A stretch of 60,422 bases of DNA from positions 1 through 60,422 of IMG/VR virus record IMGVR_UViG_3300032047_000013; one strand, given 5' to 3'. The position numbers and the translations under genes are program-made. This DNA is from a virus. Below, piece by piece: positions 34,106 to 43,093 of this stretch. The notes beneath the pieces were generated by a model that saw only the letters and a list, made by a program, of their open reading frames with translations, was not told the DNA's origin and made no database searches. Position 1 is the stretch's first letter, and every line of letters starts with the position of its first letter.

Positions 34106-35139
34106 CAGGTTATAATTGAAAGGTCTATAAGCATGTACTGAAGCGCAGTTGATGAAATCGTTTGCGCGTCCATCGCAAGTGTTACAAAAACGTAATTTCC
34201 AGCAGTAACACTGGAAGTGGTCGTCATGCTTTCAGTTTTTGCATGATTTGTAAGGCCAGTAGTTATGGCGGTAACGGCTCTAAGCGTACAGGTCACGTAA
34301 CCAAATGAGGAAGTATCGTCGGCTGAAAACTCCCACAACTGTAGGTAATAGGGCAAGGATTGTGAAGATGAGTTTGCTGGCCTGTGAATCGCATCAAGTT
34401 TAATCTTACCCGTGACAGGAACCCTTGTGGCTGCGTAATACTGATTTGCTCTGGCTATACTGGTCGTGGTCGTGTCTACGGTTCCACCCCCAGAAGTCGT
34501 GATGCCCAGGAGAGTACTCCAAAAATTGTAGTTAGTTCCGTAAATCCCTCCAGCAAGAATCATGACGGAATCTTGAGAGGTGGTGTGCTGAAATCTACCA
34601 GAATAACTATTCAAGGGAAGGATCCTATCTTGATAAGCTAGATCGTAGTCAGTGGCAGAAGCTTTTACTAGTATCTGACCACCAGTACCTCCAGTAATTA
34701 AGCCCTGCCCATCAGCACCATTTGTGCCGTTTGTTCCGTTTGTCCCGTCGGCACCATCGGCACCTGCAGCTCCAGTTGGACCCGTCGGCCCTGTTGCCCC
34801 AGCGGGTCCAGTCGTAATACTAGGACTCTCTGTGGTCGTAATGCTTGTGATGCCTGTGACGTCTGTAGTATGAAACTTTCCAGGAGTCGAGGAGGCATCG
34901 TACCTCATGATATCAGCCTTCCCTGCGGTGATCTGATTTGTAATGCGGCTAACCACATCATTTGCTTTGCCGCTGGAGACGGTAAGGACAACCGATATTG
35001 TGGCATCCTTACCGCCTCTTTTGGCATCGAAGTACATAGTAACAGTAGTGTCACTCGTGTACTCAGCATGAGAAAAGGAATCCACGGGGATGACCGCAGA
35101 TTCCGTAGCAGATTTTATGAAAAGAAAATTCCTTTTCAC
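34105..35139 (-). CDS. Fibre-like protein with collagen-like triple-helix segment (344 aa)
   Basis: Residues 111-146 are an uninterrupted run of twelve G-x-y triplets (GPAGATGPTGPTGAAGADG... then GTNGTNGTNGADGQG), a collagen-like segment seen in phage fibres, where it forms a trimeric rod. An N-terminal domain of about 100 residues probably anchors it, and the C-terminal beta domain (about 150-344) would be the exposed head. It is encoded just downstream of the major capsid gene, so it may be a capsid or collar fibre and not a tail fibre. Confidence 0.7.
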   Translation of the reverse strand: MKRNFLFIKSATESAVIPVDSFSHAEYTSDTTVTMYFDAKRGGKDATISVVLTVSSGKANDVVSRITNQITAGKADIMRYDASSTPGKFHTTDVTGITSITTTESPSITTGPAGATGPTGPTGAAGADGADGTNGTNGTNGADGQGLITGGTGGQILVKASATDYDLAYQDRILPLNSYSGRFQHTTSQDSVMILAGGIYGTNYNFWSTLLGITTSGGGTVDTTTTSIARANQYYAATRVPVTGKIKLDAIHRPANSSSQSLPYYLQLWEFSADDTSSFGYVTCTLRAVTAITTGLTNHAKTESMTTTSSVTAGNYVFVTLAMDAQTISSTALQYMLIDLSIIT

Positions 35140-35147
35140 TTTAGTTA

Positions 35148-35576
35148 TTAGTCAGATGCAGTGTTTGCGGTGCTATCCGCGAATGCTACAAATTCTCCAT
35201 CAGCGTCCATCACAGCGTACCTATCAGCAGAGAGTCCATCACCAGAAGACTGGGTTTGGGGTACTCTCATAAGAGATATGGTTTCTGCAACGTCCAAGAA
35301 GAATGCTTGACCTCCAGCAAGTGTTACCTTAACTTCAGAGTTGGCTCCGACACCTCCAGCGTTTAAGCTTCCAGCAATAAGCTTGAAAACATATCCGACT
35401 GGCACGTCTCTGAGCTCAACATTTACAACGACGGCGGCATCTCCAGCGTCAGCCTTTCCGTCAGATTGAAGTGTAATAACCTGAGCTTCGATATCAGCTT
35501 TTTGTGATGCAGCCACGAGCTTACCAATAGTTTGAGCAAGCTTGACTGGGTAGATTTTATGAAATCCGTTATTCAT
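35148..35576 (-). CDS. Capsid-associated protein candidate (142 aa)
   Basis: Beta-rich protein (AQVITLQSDGKADAGDAAVVVNVELRDVPVGYVFKLIAGSLN) with a short helical N-terminus. It lies immediately after the capsid gene and its hairpin, the usual place for a head decoration or capsid-stabilising protein. No family is recognised. Confidence 0.5.
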   Translation of the reverse strand: MNNGFHKIYPVKLAQTIGKLVAASQKADIEAQVITLQSDGKADAGDAAVVVNVELRDVPVGYVFKLIAGSLNAGGVGANSEVKVTLAGGQAFFLDVAETISLMRVPQTQSSGDGLSADRYAVMDADGEFVAFADSTANTASD

Positions 35577-35597
35577 GTTTATCAGGTTATGAAGTTA

Positions 35598-35623
35598 GAG
35601 CGAGGGCCCGAAAGCCCTCACTC
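35598..35623 (-). terminator. Hairpin downstream of the major capsid gene
   Basis: Arms 35598-35607 and 35614-35623 pair over ten positions with a single G-T type mismatch, around a six-base loop. No T-run follows on the minus strand, so it may slow transcription or protect the 3' end of the abundant capsid mRNA, without full termination. Confidence 0.5.
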
Positions 35624-35638
35624 ATCACCTCAGGTTAA

Positions 35639-37036
35639 TTATCCCTTGATAGCAACGTGCTGGTTCGCAGCGCGAGTAATCAAGTTGATTTCAGAGCGGT
35701 AGTGGAACGTAGCAGAGTCCTCACCAGTGTCACCATTGTTGTAGTGACCCAAGACGCTACCAGTTACCCAGTGCTCCATCTCTCTGTTGTAGCCATTAGA
35801 AGCCTTGTAGTTCATCTCCAAAGCTGGGGCCTTAGTACCAGTGCGAGCGTCCGTGACCTGAGTCATTGGAACCATTGCGCCTTGGAACTGAGAAGAGGCA
35901 CCCAACAAAGTAGGATCGTTCAAGAGCTTCCAGTCGTGCTTGTGGAAGGTGTAGCCACCGCGAGTAAACGACTTAAAGCCAAGCTGTACAGCCAAGTCAG
36001 AGTCGTTGTTAAACGCTCCGAACTGACCAGCCAAGCCAGCAGTCACCTGCGTAGCAATACCTCCTGCCAACATGTCGTCGATAGCCAAGGACTGCTTTCT
36101 GTTCAAGTACATAGCGTACTCGGCAGGAGCGCCTTCCTTGTCCAACTCCAAGATGATGTCATCAAACTCAGCAATAGAGTCGAGAGGAGAAGCAGCAGTG
36201 TTAGAAACAACGATACCTCTGTCCTCAATAGCAGAGAAGTAACCTTCAGAGCCAGTGATGTCCTGACCAGCCAATCCAGTCTGACCGAAGAGCATCATCA
36301 TCTCTCTCTTGTCCTCAAAGCGAGCGCGAGTCTCTTGCTCACCCTTCATGTACCATCTGTAGTCACCGTTGCCGATGTTCACCCAGCCGATGTTGGTAGC
36401 TTGAGATCCATTCACCTTGTAGCGCTCCTTCATAATCATGAAAGGATTCACTCTCTTGATGAGATCTGGCTCCATGTAAGCTGAAGGCTGATCGGTTCCC
36501 TGAGCGTACAGGTTACCGAGAACGATAAACTTGGAAGCGTCGCCTTCGTTGGTGAGGGTTCCTCCGTCAAGTGCAGCAATCGTGTACTTCACTGCCAAAT
36601 TTTCGGTAGTAGCTGTGGAGTCTGTCAACGTAGGAGCAGAGCAGAAGAATCTCTGACCGTTAGCAGCAGACATCAAAACGTCATTCTTTCTGACGCCAGC
36701 GCCAGCTGAAATGGTGAGAAGGTTCGCGCCTGTGATTTGTCCTTCGACGATCTTGTGACGACGACCTTCTTCCCAGTACTGTACTTCATCCTGAGTTGCA
36801 GCCGCGTTTACAGCGCCAGTCAACTTCAGAAATCCAGTAATGCCCTGGTCTCCGTAGGTTTTAATCAACAAGTCTCTGTTGTCGGGCTTCGCGTAGGAGC
36901 CGACGAGTTCACCAATAGAGGTGTAAGTGTCTGGGGTAATTTTCAGTGCTGGGTTAACAGAGCCAGAAGCGAGCTTGTTGCCCGATGTTTCTGCCGCTGT
37001 ACCACCAGCTGTTCTACCCGAATTCAAAGTAGCCAT
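35639..37036 (-). CDS. Major capsid protein (HK97-fold, crAss-like)
   Basis: 465 residues. The centre, DLIKRVNPFMIMKERYKVNGSQATNIGWVNIGNGDYRWYMKGEQETRARFEDKREMMMLFGQ, is the characteristic stretch of major capsid proteins in crAss-like and related Bacteroidota phages. Upstream is an acidic scaffold-like gene and downstream a hairpin, as expected for capsid genes. The N-terminal 50 residues are polar and Gly/Ser/Thr-rich. No protease gene is evident next to it. It should form the icosahedral shell. Confidence 0.85.
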   Translation of the reverse strand: MATLNSGRTAGGTAAETSGNKLASGSVNPALKITPDTYTSIGELVGSYAKPDNRDLLIKTYGDQGITGFLKLTGAVNAAATQDEVQYWEEGRRHKIVEGQITGANLLTISAGAGVRKNDVLMSAANGQRFFCSAPTLTDSTATTENLAVKYTIAALDGGTLTNEGDASKFIVLGNLYAQGTDQPSAYMEPDLIKRVNPFMIMKERYKVNGSQATNIGWVNIGNGDYRWYMKGEQETRARFEDKREMMMLFGQTGLAGQDITGSEGYFSAIEDRGIVVSNTAASPLDSIAEFDDIILELDKEGAPAEYAMYLNRKQSLAIDDMLAGGIATQVTAGLAGQFGAFNNDSDLAVQLGFKSFTRGGYTFHKHDWKLLNDPTLLGASSQFQGAMVPMTQVTDARTGTKAPALEMNYKASNGYNREMEHWVTGSVLGHYNNGDTGEDSATFHYRSEINLITRAANQHVAIKG

Positions 37037-37047
37037 AGTAGTCTAGT

Positions 37048-38166
37048 TTATATGTTGAAAGTCATTGGACTTCCACCTCCCATCATAATTTGTTTTAGTT
37101 GATCGGGAACGGAAGCCTCATTTGGTTGTCCCGTGTTTTGGGTTGGGCTTACTGCTCCAACGTTAGCCGCTCTGTCAACCAAACCCCTCTGACCATCACC
37201 CTGTCCTTGGCGATAAGCCGCAGATACGATTTGATCAATGTTGTTTAGGACAGCTCGGTGAGAGTTAAGCATGTCGTAATCCCAGCTACCATCCTCACGG
37301 ATATAAGGATCAAAATAGTTGTCAAGCTTGGAGTTGTTGTCAAATATCTCCTGAAGTTGATTTTGTTCAAGTCCAAAGGTCCACGAGTTTCCGTTGCCTA
37401 GGTCGAACTCCAACCCCTCCATAGATTCTACTTCATCAACAAGCCCACTAATAAAAGCTTCATCAACTATTGGTTCACTATCATCATCCTGCATGTCAGA
37501 CACTTCTGGTTCAAGATATTCAGATCGAATTGCATCAATCTCATCTCTTGCCCGTCCAGCGTCCATCTTAAGCTGAAGATTAGCGAGTCGGACTTCGTCC
37601 TCTGAATAGAGGTCTTCATCCGTTTTGTACTTGCTGCCAACAAGTGTCATTATCTCGTCAGAACTGAGGTTAGGGTAGTCTGTCGCCATCTGAACGCGAA
37701 TAGCGGTCATGTCATCCATTTCGGATGGGTTAAGCGACTGATACGCAAACCAGTCTTGTGGAGATCTGCCAGTGTCCTCAACGAATCGTTGAATGGTGGC
37801 AAGACGCTCGTCAACCTCAAGTGGTTGTGAAAAAGAATCAAGGTCTTCGACTTCTCTCCCAAGCCTTTCGCTTAAGAACGTGAGAACCGCAGCCTCTATT
37901 TCTTCATCAGAGTATTCTTCTTCCTGATTCTGTGAATCTGGTTGCTCTTCGTACACTTCTTCCTGTACGGGAGCTGCCTCAGGGTCCACGTAGCTCGACT
38001 CTTCGAACTGCTCTGGCTCTTCTTGAGGATCAGAAATAAGCGACGCAGCAGCTTCTTCAGTATTGTCAAAAAACTGAAGTCCTGAGCCTTCGCTTTGTTG
38101 CTCAGGAGCTGTCTCCTGAACTTGGTCTTGGGCATTGTCCATGCCCTCAATGGTTTCGTTTTCCAT
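37048..38166 (-). CDS. Scaffold-like head assembly protein (372 aa)
   Basis: The N-terminal 140 residues are very rich in Glu, Gln and Asp (QEEPEQFEESSYVDPEAAPVQEEVYEEQ). The centre is helical and acidic and the C-terminus has a short motif, PDQLKQIMMGG. Acidic helical proteins encoded directly before the capsid gene are scaffolds that fill the procapsid and leave or are cleaved on maturation. Eleven bases separate it from the capsid gene, so the two are co-expressed. Confidence 0.7.
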   Translation of the reverse strand: MENETIEGMDNAQDQVQETAPEQQSEGSGLQFFDNTEEAAASLISDPQEEPEQFEESSYVDPEAAPVQEEVYEEQPDSQNQEEEYSDEEIEAAVLTFLSERLGREVEDLDSFSQPLEVDERLATIQRFVEDTGRSPQDWFAYQSLNPSEMDDMTAIRVQMATDYPNLSSDEIMTLVGSKYKTDEDLYSEDEVRLANLQLKMDAGRARDEIDAIRSEYLEPEVSDMQDDDSEPIVDEAFISGLVDEVESMEGLEFDLGNGNSWTFGLEQNQLQEIFDNNSKLDNYFDPYIREDGSWDYDMLNSHRAVLNNIDQIVSAAYRQGQGDGQRGLVDRAANVGAVSPTQNTGQPNEASVPDQLKQIMMGGGSPMTFNI

Positions 38167-38188
38167 TTTATTTAAGATTTAGATTTAA

Positions 38189-38539
38189 TTACTTGTATGC
38201 GATCACCTTAGATGAGCCTACGCTTATCTTGGTGAATCTTCCGTACACGGTCATTCCAGAAGCAACAGGAATGTCTATGTCGGCTGTGCCGATAACTTCG
38301 TATATACCAGCAGCGTGGGTGCCAGAAAGAGCACCAGATCCGTCTGACTTAAGGTGAGTGGATCCGTCTGAAGCGTTTTCCGCTAGATACTCAAATATCC
38401 CTCCACCATTAACAGTGACAGACGTACCAGAGATAACGGTAAATGAAGAGAAAAACTCCCCGTCAGATGCAGTCAACACATCACTAGACCCGTCAAGGAC
38501 ATAAGTGTTTCTAGGTATTTTTACTGAAGGATGTGCCAT
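38189..38539 (-). CDS. Small virion-like beta protein (116 aa)
   Basis: Begins MAHPSVKIPRNTYVLDGSSDVLTASDGEFFSSFTVISGTSV; beta-rich, Gly/Ser/Thr-rich, without cysteine. It shares the opening M-x-HPS and a similar strand order with the next upstream gene (MHPSAETSRRIIILD), suggesting duplication of a small head or fibre-base module. Function unknown; one-base overlap with that gene. Confidence 0.5.
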   Translation of the reverse strand: MAHPSVKIPRNTYVLDGSSDVLTASDGEFFSSFTVISGTSVTVNGGGIFEYLAENASDGSTHLKSDGSGALSGTHAAGIYEVIGTADIDIPVASGMTVYGRFTKISVGSSKVIAYK

Positions 38540-39213
38540 TATGCTAGGAATACTATGCAGGTTGTCGCCCCAGAGGTGACAAACTTTATTTCTGTTAGAT
38601 CTGCAAAAACTACTTGGCCGCCAGTAGATGGGGTGATTTCAATGTAGTCGTTGGTTTCGTGAACGTCAGGAACTGGGTTGATGTTTCGATCAGCAACCTT
38701 AACTCTAAATGAGTACTGAACACCAGAGACGGTAAACTTCACCTCAAGGATATCTCCTTCCCTAAAGCCTATATCGTTTCTAAGCTGATCAGCACTGAGG
38801 GTGCCGCTAGTAGTTATAGTGAGAGAGGGAACCCCCTCGGACGTCGTATCTACAGTACCTGCCACAGCCGCAGTAACTGGATTGTTTTGACCTACTACCA
38901 AAAGGACAGAATCAGTAGCCACAGACGACTGACTTACAGGGAGGCCCGAGTAAGACCCAGACACTACATCTACCGAATTAGCAGCAGGAGTGCCAGAGGA
39001 AGAAGTAGAAAGGACTCCAAATCTATCGACAAGCTTAGCCCCTTCAGAAGCTGTATGCCTCTGATAAACACCCTGTCCCTTAAACTTAACAGCAGCAGAT
39101 GTAGTTGTAGCAAAACCATAGGCGCCATCGGGAAGCGAAACACCGTTAGTGGTGCCAGCCTCCGATACGTCAAGGATAATAATCCTTCTTGATGTTTCTG
39201 CTGATGGGTGCAT
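38539..39213 (-). CDS. Virion-like beta protein (224 aa)
   Basis: Starts MHPSAETSRRIIILDVSEAG and consists of predicted strands with Ser/Thr/Val-rich loops. The N-terminus resembles that of the downstream 116-residue protein. It overlaps both neighbours by one base, so the four small genes 38189-40024 behave as one translational unit. A structural role is inferred from composition and place. Confidence 0.5.
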   Translation of the reverse strand: MHPSAETSRRIIILDVSEAGTTNGVSLPDGAYGFATTTSAAVKFKGQGVYQRHTASEGAKLVDRFGVLSTSSSGTPAANSVDVVSGSYSGLPVSQSSVATDSVLLVVGQNNPVTAAVAGTVDTTSEGVPSLTITTSGTLSADQLRNDIGFREGDILEVKFTVSGVQYSFRVKVADRNINPVPDVHETNDYIEITPSTGGQVVFADLTEIKFVTSGATTCIVFLA

Positions 39214-39614
39214 TAGGTGTATCTTATTCCAGAGCTGTCCGTACCAAACACTCCGTACTCCACAAGATCATCTGGAGTCGAAACAATAGCGTGAAAAGAA
39301 GAAGCAACGTCTATTGGAAGAAAAGCAAACTCACCGCCTCTAATCTTAAGAACGGTGTCGTTATTTGTGCTCTCGTACAACGTGACTACGTCAGAATCAT
39401 TTGCCTGAAGGTTTCTTACATAAAGGTAAGCGGAACCAGTTTTATCACCGCCCTTGTATACCACCTCACCGTTAGTTCCGACAACAGTTGAAGCAACCTT
39501 AACCTTTTTAACTGATCCAGAATCAGCTGAAATGTCAGACGACAGCTCCACATTTAGAGGAGAAGACAAGACATCAAGTGACTTCAAAAACAATCTAGCT
39601 GAAACTTTTCCCAT
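39213..39614 (-). CDS. Virion-like beta protein (133 aa)
   Basis: Starts MGKVSARLFLKSLDVLSSPLNVELSSDISADSGSVKKVKVAS; strand-rich. It contains AYLYVRNLQANDSDVVTLYE, with pattern similarity to LYLANTSNVASEYFQVEV in the next upstream protein, and both place a GEFAFLPI or GDWAFIPW segment afterwards. They are probably paralogous small structural domains. Confidence 0.5.
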   Translation of the reverse strand: MGKVSARLFLKSLDVLSSPLNVELSSDISADSGSVKKVKVASTVVGTNGEVVYKGGDKTGSAYLYVRNLQANDSDVVTLYESTNNDTVLKIRGGEFAFLPIDVASSFHAIVSTPDDLVEYGVFGTDSSGIRYT

Positions 39615-40024
39615 TATCCTTCGTAAATAAGCATGTATTCCAGGGTCATAGTAGTAGCTTCGCTTGGAGTGATGGTTACGTCATTTTGCCCAGACCAAGG
39701 AATAAACGCCCAATCTCCAGCATATATGTAACCAACCAATGTTCCGCCAACCTCTACCTGAAAGTACTCAGAGGCAACGTTTGATGTGTTTGCTAGGTAA
39801 AGCTTGTGAGCTTTTTTTGTGGTGCCTGTAAGAGGGGCGTATTCTGCGGCCTGGAAAAGTGTAAACTCAGATTGAGAAGCTGTAGTTTTTCTTCCTACTC
39901 CTGTGGTCTGATCAAGTCCATTAGTGTATCCAGCTTTTGAAATAGCAGAAGATCTGACCAGCGACAAGGCGTCTCCAGTGAGGTCTGAACTTGATAGCTG
40001 TACGGTTGCTGTGGTAGTCGGCAT
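39614..40024 (-). CDS. Virion-like beta protein (136 aa)
   Basis: Starts MPTTTATVQLSSSDLTGDALSLVRSSAISKAGYTNGLDQTTG and ends in a strand MTLEYMLIYEG. AGDWAFIPWSGQNDVTITPS is the counterpart of a similar segment in the next protein. A TATATTTG box lies 29 bases upstream, so this is probably the first gene of the short structural unit. Confidence 0.5.
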   Translation of the reverse strand: MPTTTATVQLSSSDLTGDALSLVRSSAISKAGYTNGLDQTTGVGRKTTASQSEFTLFQAAEYAPLTGTTKKAHKLYLANTSNVASEYFQVEVGGTLVGYIYAGDWAFIPWSGQNDVTITPSEATTMTLEYMLIYEG

Positions 40025-40053
40025 TTTGGGTGTTTTGGGTGAGTTGCTTTGTG

Positions 40054-40061
40054 CAAATATA
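40054..40061 (-). promoter_or_regulatory. TATATTTG -7 box
   Basis: Minus-strand TATATTTG in the 41-base gap upstream of the 136-residue protein gene, 29 bases before its ATG. The nearest TTG upstream is 27 bases away, longer than usual. Confidence 0.45.
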
Positions 40062-40065
40062 ACAA

Positions 40066-41118
40066 TTATGAGATAGTCACCTCTATGTCAAGAAAGTTGA
40101 TGGTTCCCGTGCCCGTAGTGTCAATATCATAGTAAACTTTTAGATCGCTGAAGTTTGTCACATTGAAAGTTTTTGTAATAAAAGACGTGACTACGCCAGT
40201 CGAAGAAACAGACACTTCAAATGCAGACTGAAGCACTCTATCGCAGTCAACACGCAAAACACAGGGTTGGGTCAAGTGGGTTTTTATTGACGCATCCACC
40301 TTTACGGTAGCCCCAGTGCTAAGACCACCTATACAAATGTAGTTCCTCTGTCCAGTTCCACGAGTATTGTCCTGGTCGCCAATAGATACTGATCCCTGTA
40401 TAAGTCCGTTTGATATGGATCCGTCAAGAGTTGAATCAGGCAACTCTAATTCTGAATCGTTCCCATTTACTGAAATGTTGTTTACTTCTTGAGCTACGCC
40501 AGAACTAGCCGTAAACTTCCAAACAGAAAGCGGAGCCTGAGAAACCTTAAGCTGGCCCTTTACGTCAACAGTTGAATCTTGAGAATCAGACTTTCCGATT
40601 ATTTTTATCGCCTCCGCAGATTGACCCTGGGTGTTGGCAGTGTTTGATTTCACACTAAGAGTAGTGGTTCCGCCCTCGATTTTTACTTCACTAAGGCCTT
40701 GTTTCATTTGGACCTTATTCTCCTGAACATCAAGCTTGCCTCCTGTGGCGCTGAACTGAACGGATTTTTCGGCTGCAACATCGGTCTTTAGAAGAGCCGA
40801 TATGGGGCTAAGTACCTGATCAAACGTCGCCGTCTTTACGATAGAGCTGGGGTCGTCGTCATCAAGCAAGGAGTCTAGAACGACCTTGAGTCCAGCGCTA
40901 GTGCCCGCATAGCCGTTTCCTGCTTTATTCCTAATCCTTGAGAAAAGAACATTATAAAATATGTAAGCCCCTGTGTAGGAGTCTTTTAGGTGTATGTAGT
41001 CACCATCTCTCTCAGCCTCTAGAGATTCCGCATCATAAAGAGCTGGAGATCCATAAGGTAGCTTTACTGCAATCGCACCAAAGCTCTCATAAATTTTAAA
41101 TAAAGAATCTAGAGGCAT
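40066..41118 (-). CDS. Fibre-like structural protein (350 aa)
   Basis: Starts MPLDSLFKIYESFGAIAVKLPYG. The first 100 residues form a mixed domain; the rest is beta-rich and polar with many Ser/Thr/Asn (VKSNTANTQGQSAEAIKIIG, GNDSELELPDSTLDGSISNG). No enzyme motif is visible. It starts one base after the next upstream gene ends, within the block of fibre-like genes between portal and scaffold. Confidence 0.5.
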   Translation of the reverse strand: MPLDSLFKIYESFGAIAVKLPYGSPALYDAESLEAERDGDYIHLKDSYTGAYIFYNVLFSRIRNKAGNGYAGTSAGLKVVLDSLLDDDDPSSIVKTATFDQVLSPISALLKTDVAAEKSVQFSATGGKLDVQENKVQMKQGLSEVKIEGGTTTLSVKSNTANTQGQSAEAIKIIGKSDSQDSTVDVKGQLKVSQAPLSVWKFTASSGVAQEVNNISVNGNDSELELPDSTLDGSISNGLIQGSVSIGDQDNTRGTGQRNYICIGGLSTGATVKVDASIKTHLTQPCVLRVDCDRVLQSAFEVSVSSTGVVTSFITKTFNVTNFSDLKVYYDIDTTGTGTINFLDIEVTIS

Positions 41119-41119
41119 G

Positions 41120-42694
41120 TTAAATGTTTGATACTGGTGGCGTTATCCATAAAAACCTTAGCTTTTTGAGCTTCGCGTCCCAGAGGCTTTGATCAAGCTG
41201 AGAGGCGACGCCCACCCTGACATCAACGTAGTCTACATCATCACTAATAAACAACTGAAAAGTACTAGTAGTAAATCCTTCCTCTTGAGGGTCGTTCAGC
41301 ATCACGGTGTATTTGTATGAGCCCTGGTCGCCAATACCCCCAATAGGGCCTGAAGGATTTGTAAGAACCATAGTGCTAACCGCCTCTTGAGCGAGGCCTG
41401 GAAAGTACGTTTGTGGATTACACACATCGTAATACAAAACATCATCCTCTATAACCTGAGCACCAGCTCCAATGTCTCCCAAAAGACTAAATGTAGGGCC
41501 ATTCAAATATGTAGAGTTGGCTGCTGGGGCAAAGCCTTGGTTTTGGGAATAAATCCACCCCCTATTCGTACATCTGAAATTCTTAACAGTCCCGTTAGCA
41601 AGAACAGCCGTTCCGTCGAGGATTAAAAAAAGAGGGGTGTGACTTACGTTTGCAATAGACTCTATTGTTGCATCAACCCTAAGGATTCTGTTCGCAAGAC
41701 TACTTTGAGGAGCGTAGCTAGGTCCTTGAAATCTCACGTAATCCTTTTCTGTTTCTGGAGATGGGGATCTGTTGACCGAAAAAGAAGTCCAGCCAAATAA
41801 GTTCTCTTGATTGGAAGTGTCTATGGTTATATTCGCTGGATCGATTGGCCATCTAAAAAAGGCGTGGTCATCAACATTAGCTGCTCTTCCAATAAACTGA
41901 CTGTTAGCTACGGTGTCATCAGGGTAATGATAATGAATCGTATTTAAGTTCAGATATGGCTCATTTGTGTCAAAAGTAACAGAGCATGTAGACGGAGTGT
42001 TTGCCACCGTCGTGCTACCCTGCCCGAATGCAGTCAAGAAGTTTAGCAGGTCGCCCACATTGACGGATCCATCTTGATTAAGATCGTATGGATTTACACT
42101 AGCATCTGGATTTAGGCTTGTTCTAAACTGATATGAATCAACAAAATCTCCAACAATTTGACCCATGACGAAAGTCGGAGAAACAGTTTGAAACTCTCTC
42201 TTGTCTTTCCTCCAAACGAGGAAATCGTAAAGAGTGGGGTTGAGGTCAAAATGAGATTGATCTATTGGGTTGTACTTGTCAAACTGCATACAAAACTCAT
42301 GAAAGTTTGATCGCAGCTGCCAGTCCCTCGCCATGTCAGAAACTGAAGAGTCAAATACAGGGTAAGGATTTCCAGCGTTATAAGTAGTAGTTTCGTCAAC
42401 TCTGCTTATGGCTTGGTAGTAAGTTATAGCGGGCTCATCACTTCCATTAGGATCCTCTGCCGTAACGATGGCACCCTGAACCATTTGATTTCTAGGAGGA
42501 GCTATAGAGTTCTCTATATAGGCGGGTGCGCTAACTCCATTATTGTCAAGAACAGAAAAAGACCCCCTAAGGTGATACACACCTCTGACAGGATTGAAAT
42601 CATTTAAAACGCCTATATCACTAGCCTTTGCTATGTCTAGGACTAAACCATCATCAAATGATGGTTGTACTATGTCACCCGTCTTTATTGGCAT
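41120..42694 (-). CDS. Fibre-like virion protein with embedded dockerin-like calcium loop (524 aa)
   Basis: Begins MPIKTGDIVQPSFDDGLVLDIA, an N-terminus shared with another protein of the block (MPIKFGDLIENS), which suggests a common attachment domain. At 204-215 it has DLNQDGSVNVGD followed by LLNFLTAFG, a single dockerin-like EF-hand motif of the kind seen in secreted Bacteroidota proteins. The C-terminal half is beta-rich with aromatic residues. Its start overlaps the small upstream gene by 20 bases. A calcium-stabilised fibre is a reasonable inference. Confidence 0.6.
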   Translation of the reverse strand: MPIKTGDIVQPSFDDGLVLDIAKASDIGVLNDFNPVRGVYHLRGSFSVLDNNGVSAPAYIENSIAPPRNQMVQGAIVTAEDPNGSDEPAITYYQAISRVDETTTYNAGNPYPVFDSSVSDMARDWQLRSNFHEFCMQFDKYNPIDQSHFDLNPTLYDFLVWRKDKREFQTVSPTFVMGQIVGDFVDSYQFRTSLNPDASVNPYDLNQDGSVNVGDLLNFLTAFGQGSTTVANTPSTCSVTFDTNEPYLNLNTIHYHYPDDTVANSQFIGRAANVDDHAFFRWPIDPANITIDTSNQENLFGWTSFSVNRSPSPETEKDYVRFQGPSYAPQSSLANRILRVDATIESIANVSHTPLFLILDGTAVLANGTVKNFRCTNRGWIYSQNQGFAPAANSTYLNGPTFSLLGDIGAGAQVIEDDVLYYDVCNPQTYFPGLAQEAVSTMVLTNPSGPIGGIGDQGSYKYTVMLNDPQEEGFTTSTFQLFISDDVDYVDVRVGVASQLDQSLWDAKLKKLRFLWITPPVSNI

Positions 42695-43043
42695 CCTCTA
42701 TGGTTATGAATTCTGAACATCCAATCAGATCTTCAGCAGCCACAGAGATGTCAGAACACTTTGAGAGGTCAATGGTTTCAAGAGACACGTCAACATCAGT
42801 GTCCAAAAGCTCATCAAGTTCTTTCTGGAAGGCCTGGGTCTTCTCTTTTGCTTCTTTAGAATCTGAGTCCTTTATAGCGTTTAACTCGTTTGCTCTTTTT
42901 TCCCTCTCTTTGTAGAAATTGTCTACCACTACGATTAGACTAGAAACGTTTTTGGCGATCCCGAAGCTAACGGCCAGAGGCATTTTGTTTTTAGACAAAG
43001 AAACTAGGCTCTTGTGAGCCTGGAGGCAATTTAATACTTTCAT
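42675..43043 (-). CDS. DUF1617-like phage protein (122 aa)
   Basis: Helical, with the pattern MPLAVSFGIAKNVSSLIVVVDNFYKEREKRANELN...FQKELDELLDTDVDVSLETIDLSKC, matching the general shape of DUF1617 phage proteins (P-V-x-x-S/A-F-x-L-x-K-N then a long helix and E[LF]-x-x-L-L-x-x-E/D-V). These are encoded among virion genes in other phages, function unknown. A full TTTG-N20-TATATTTG promoter precedes it. Confidence 0.55.
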   Translation of the reverse strand: MKVLNCLQAHKSLVSLSKNKMPLAVSFGIAKNVSSLIVVVDNFYKEREKRANELNAIKDSDSKEAKEKTQAFQKELDELLDTDVDVSLETIDLSKCSDISVAAEDLIGCSEFITIEDANKDG

Positions 43044-43061
43044 TTAATTGTTTTTGTTACA

Positions 43062-43093
43062 CAAATATATCAAAAAACAATTACAATGTCAAA
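43062..43093 (-). promoter_or_regulatory. Bacteroidota promoter TTTG-N20-TATATTTG
   Basis: Minus-strand TTTG (43090-43093) and TATATTTG (43062-43069) with 20 bases between, 18 bases before the ATG at 43043. It is an exact match to both elements and overlaps the end of the upstream fibre-like gene. Confidence 0.7.

Noticed and set aside
35657-36484. Long plus-strand open frame opposite the major capsid gene
   Set aside because: Its product has no domain-like pattern and lies wholly antisense to a confidently recognised capsid gene; a shadow of codon bias.
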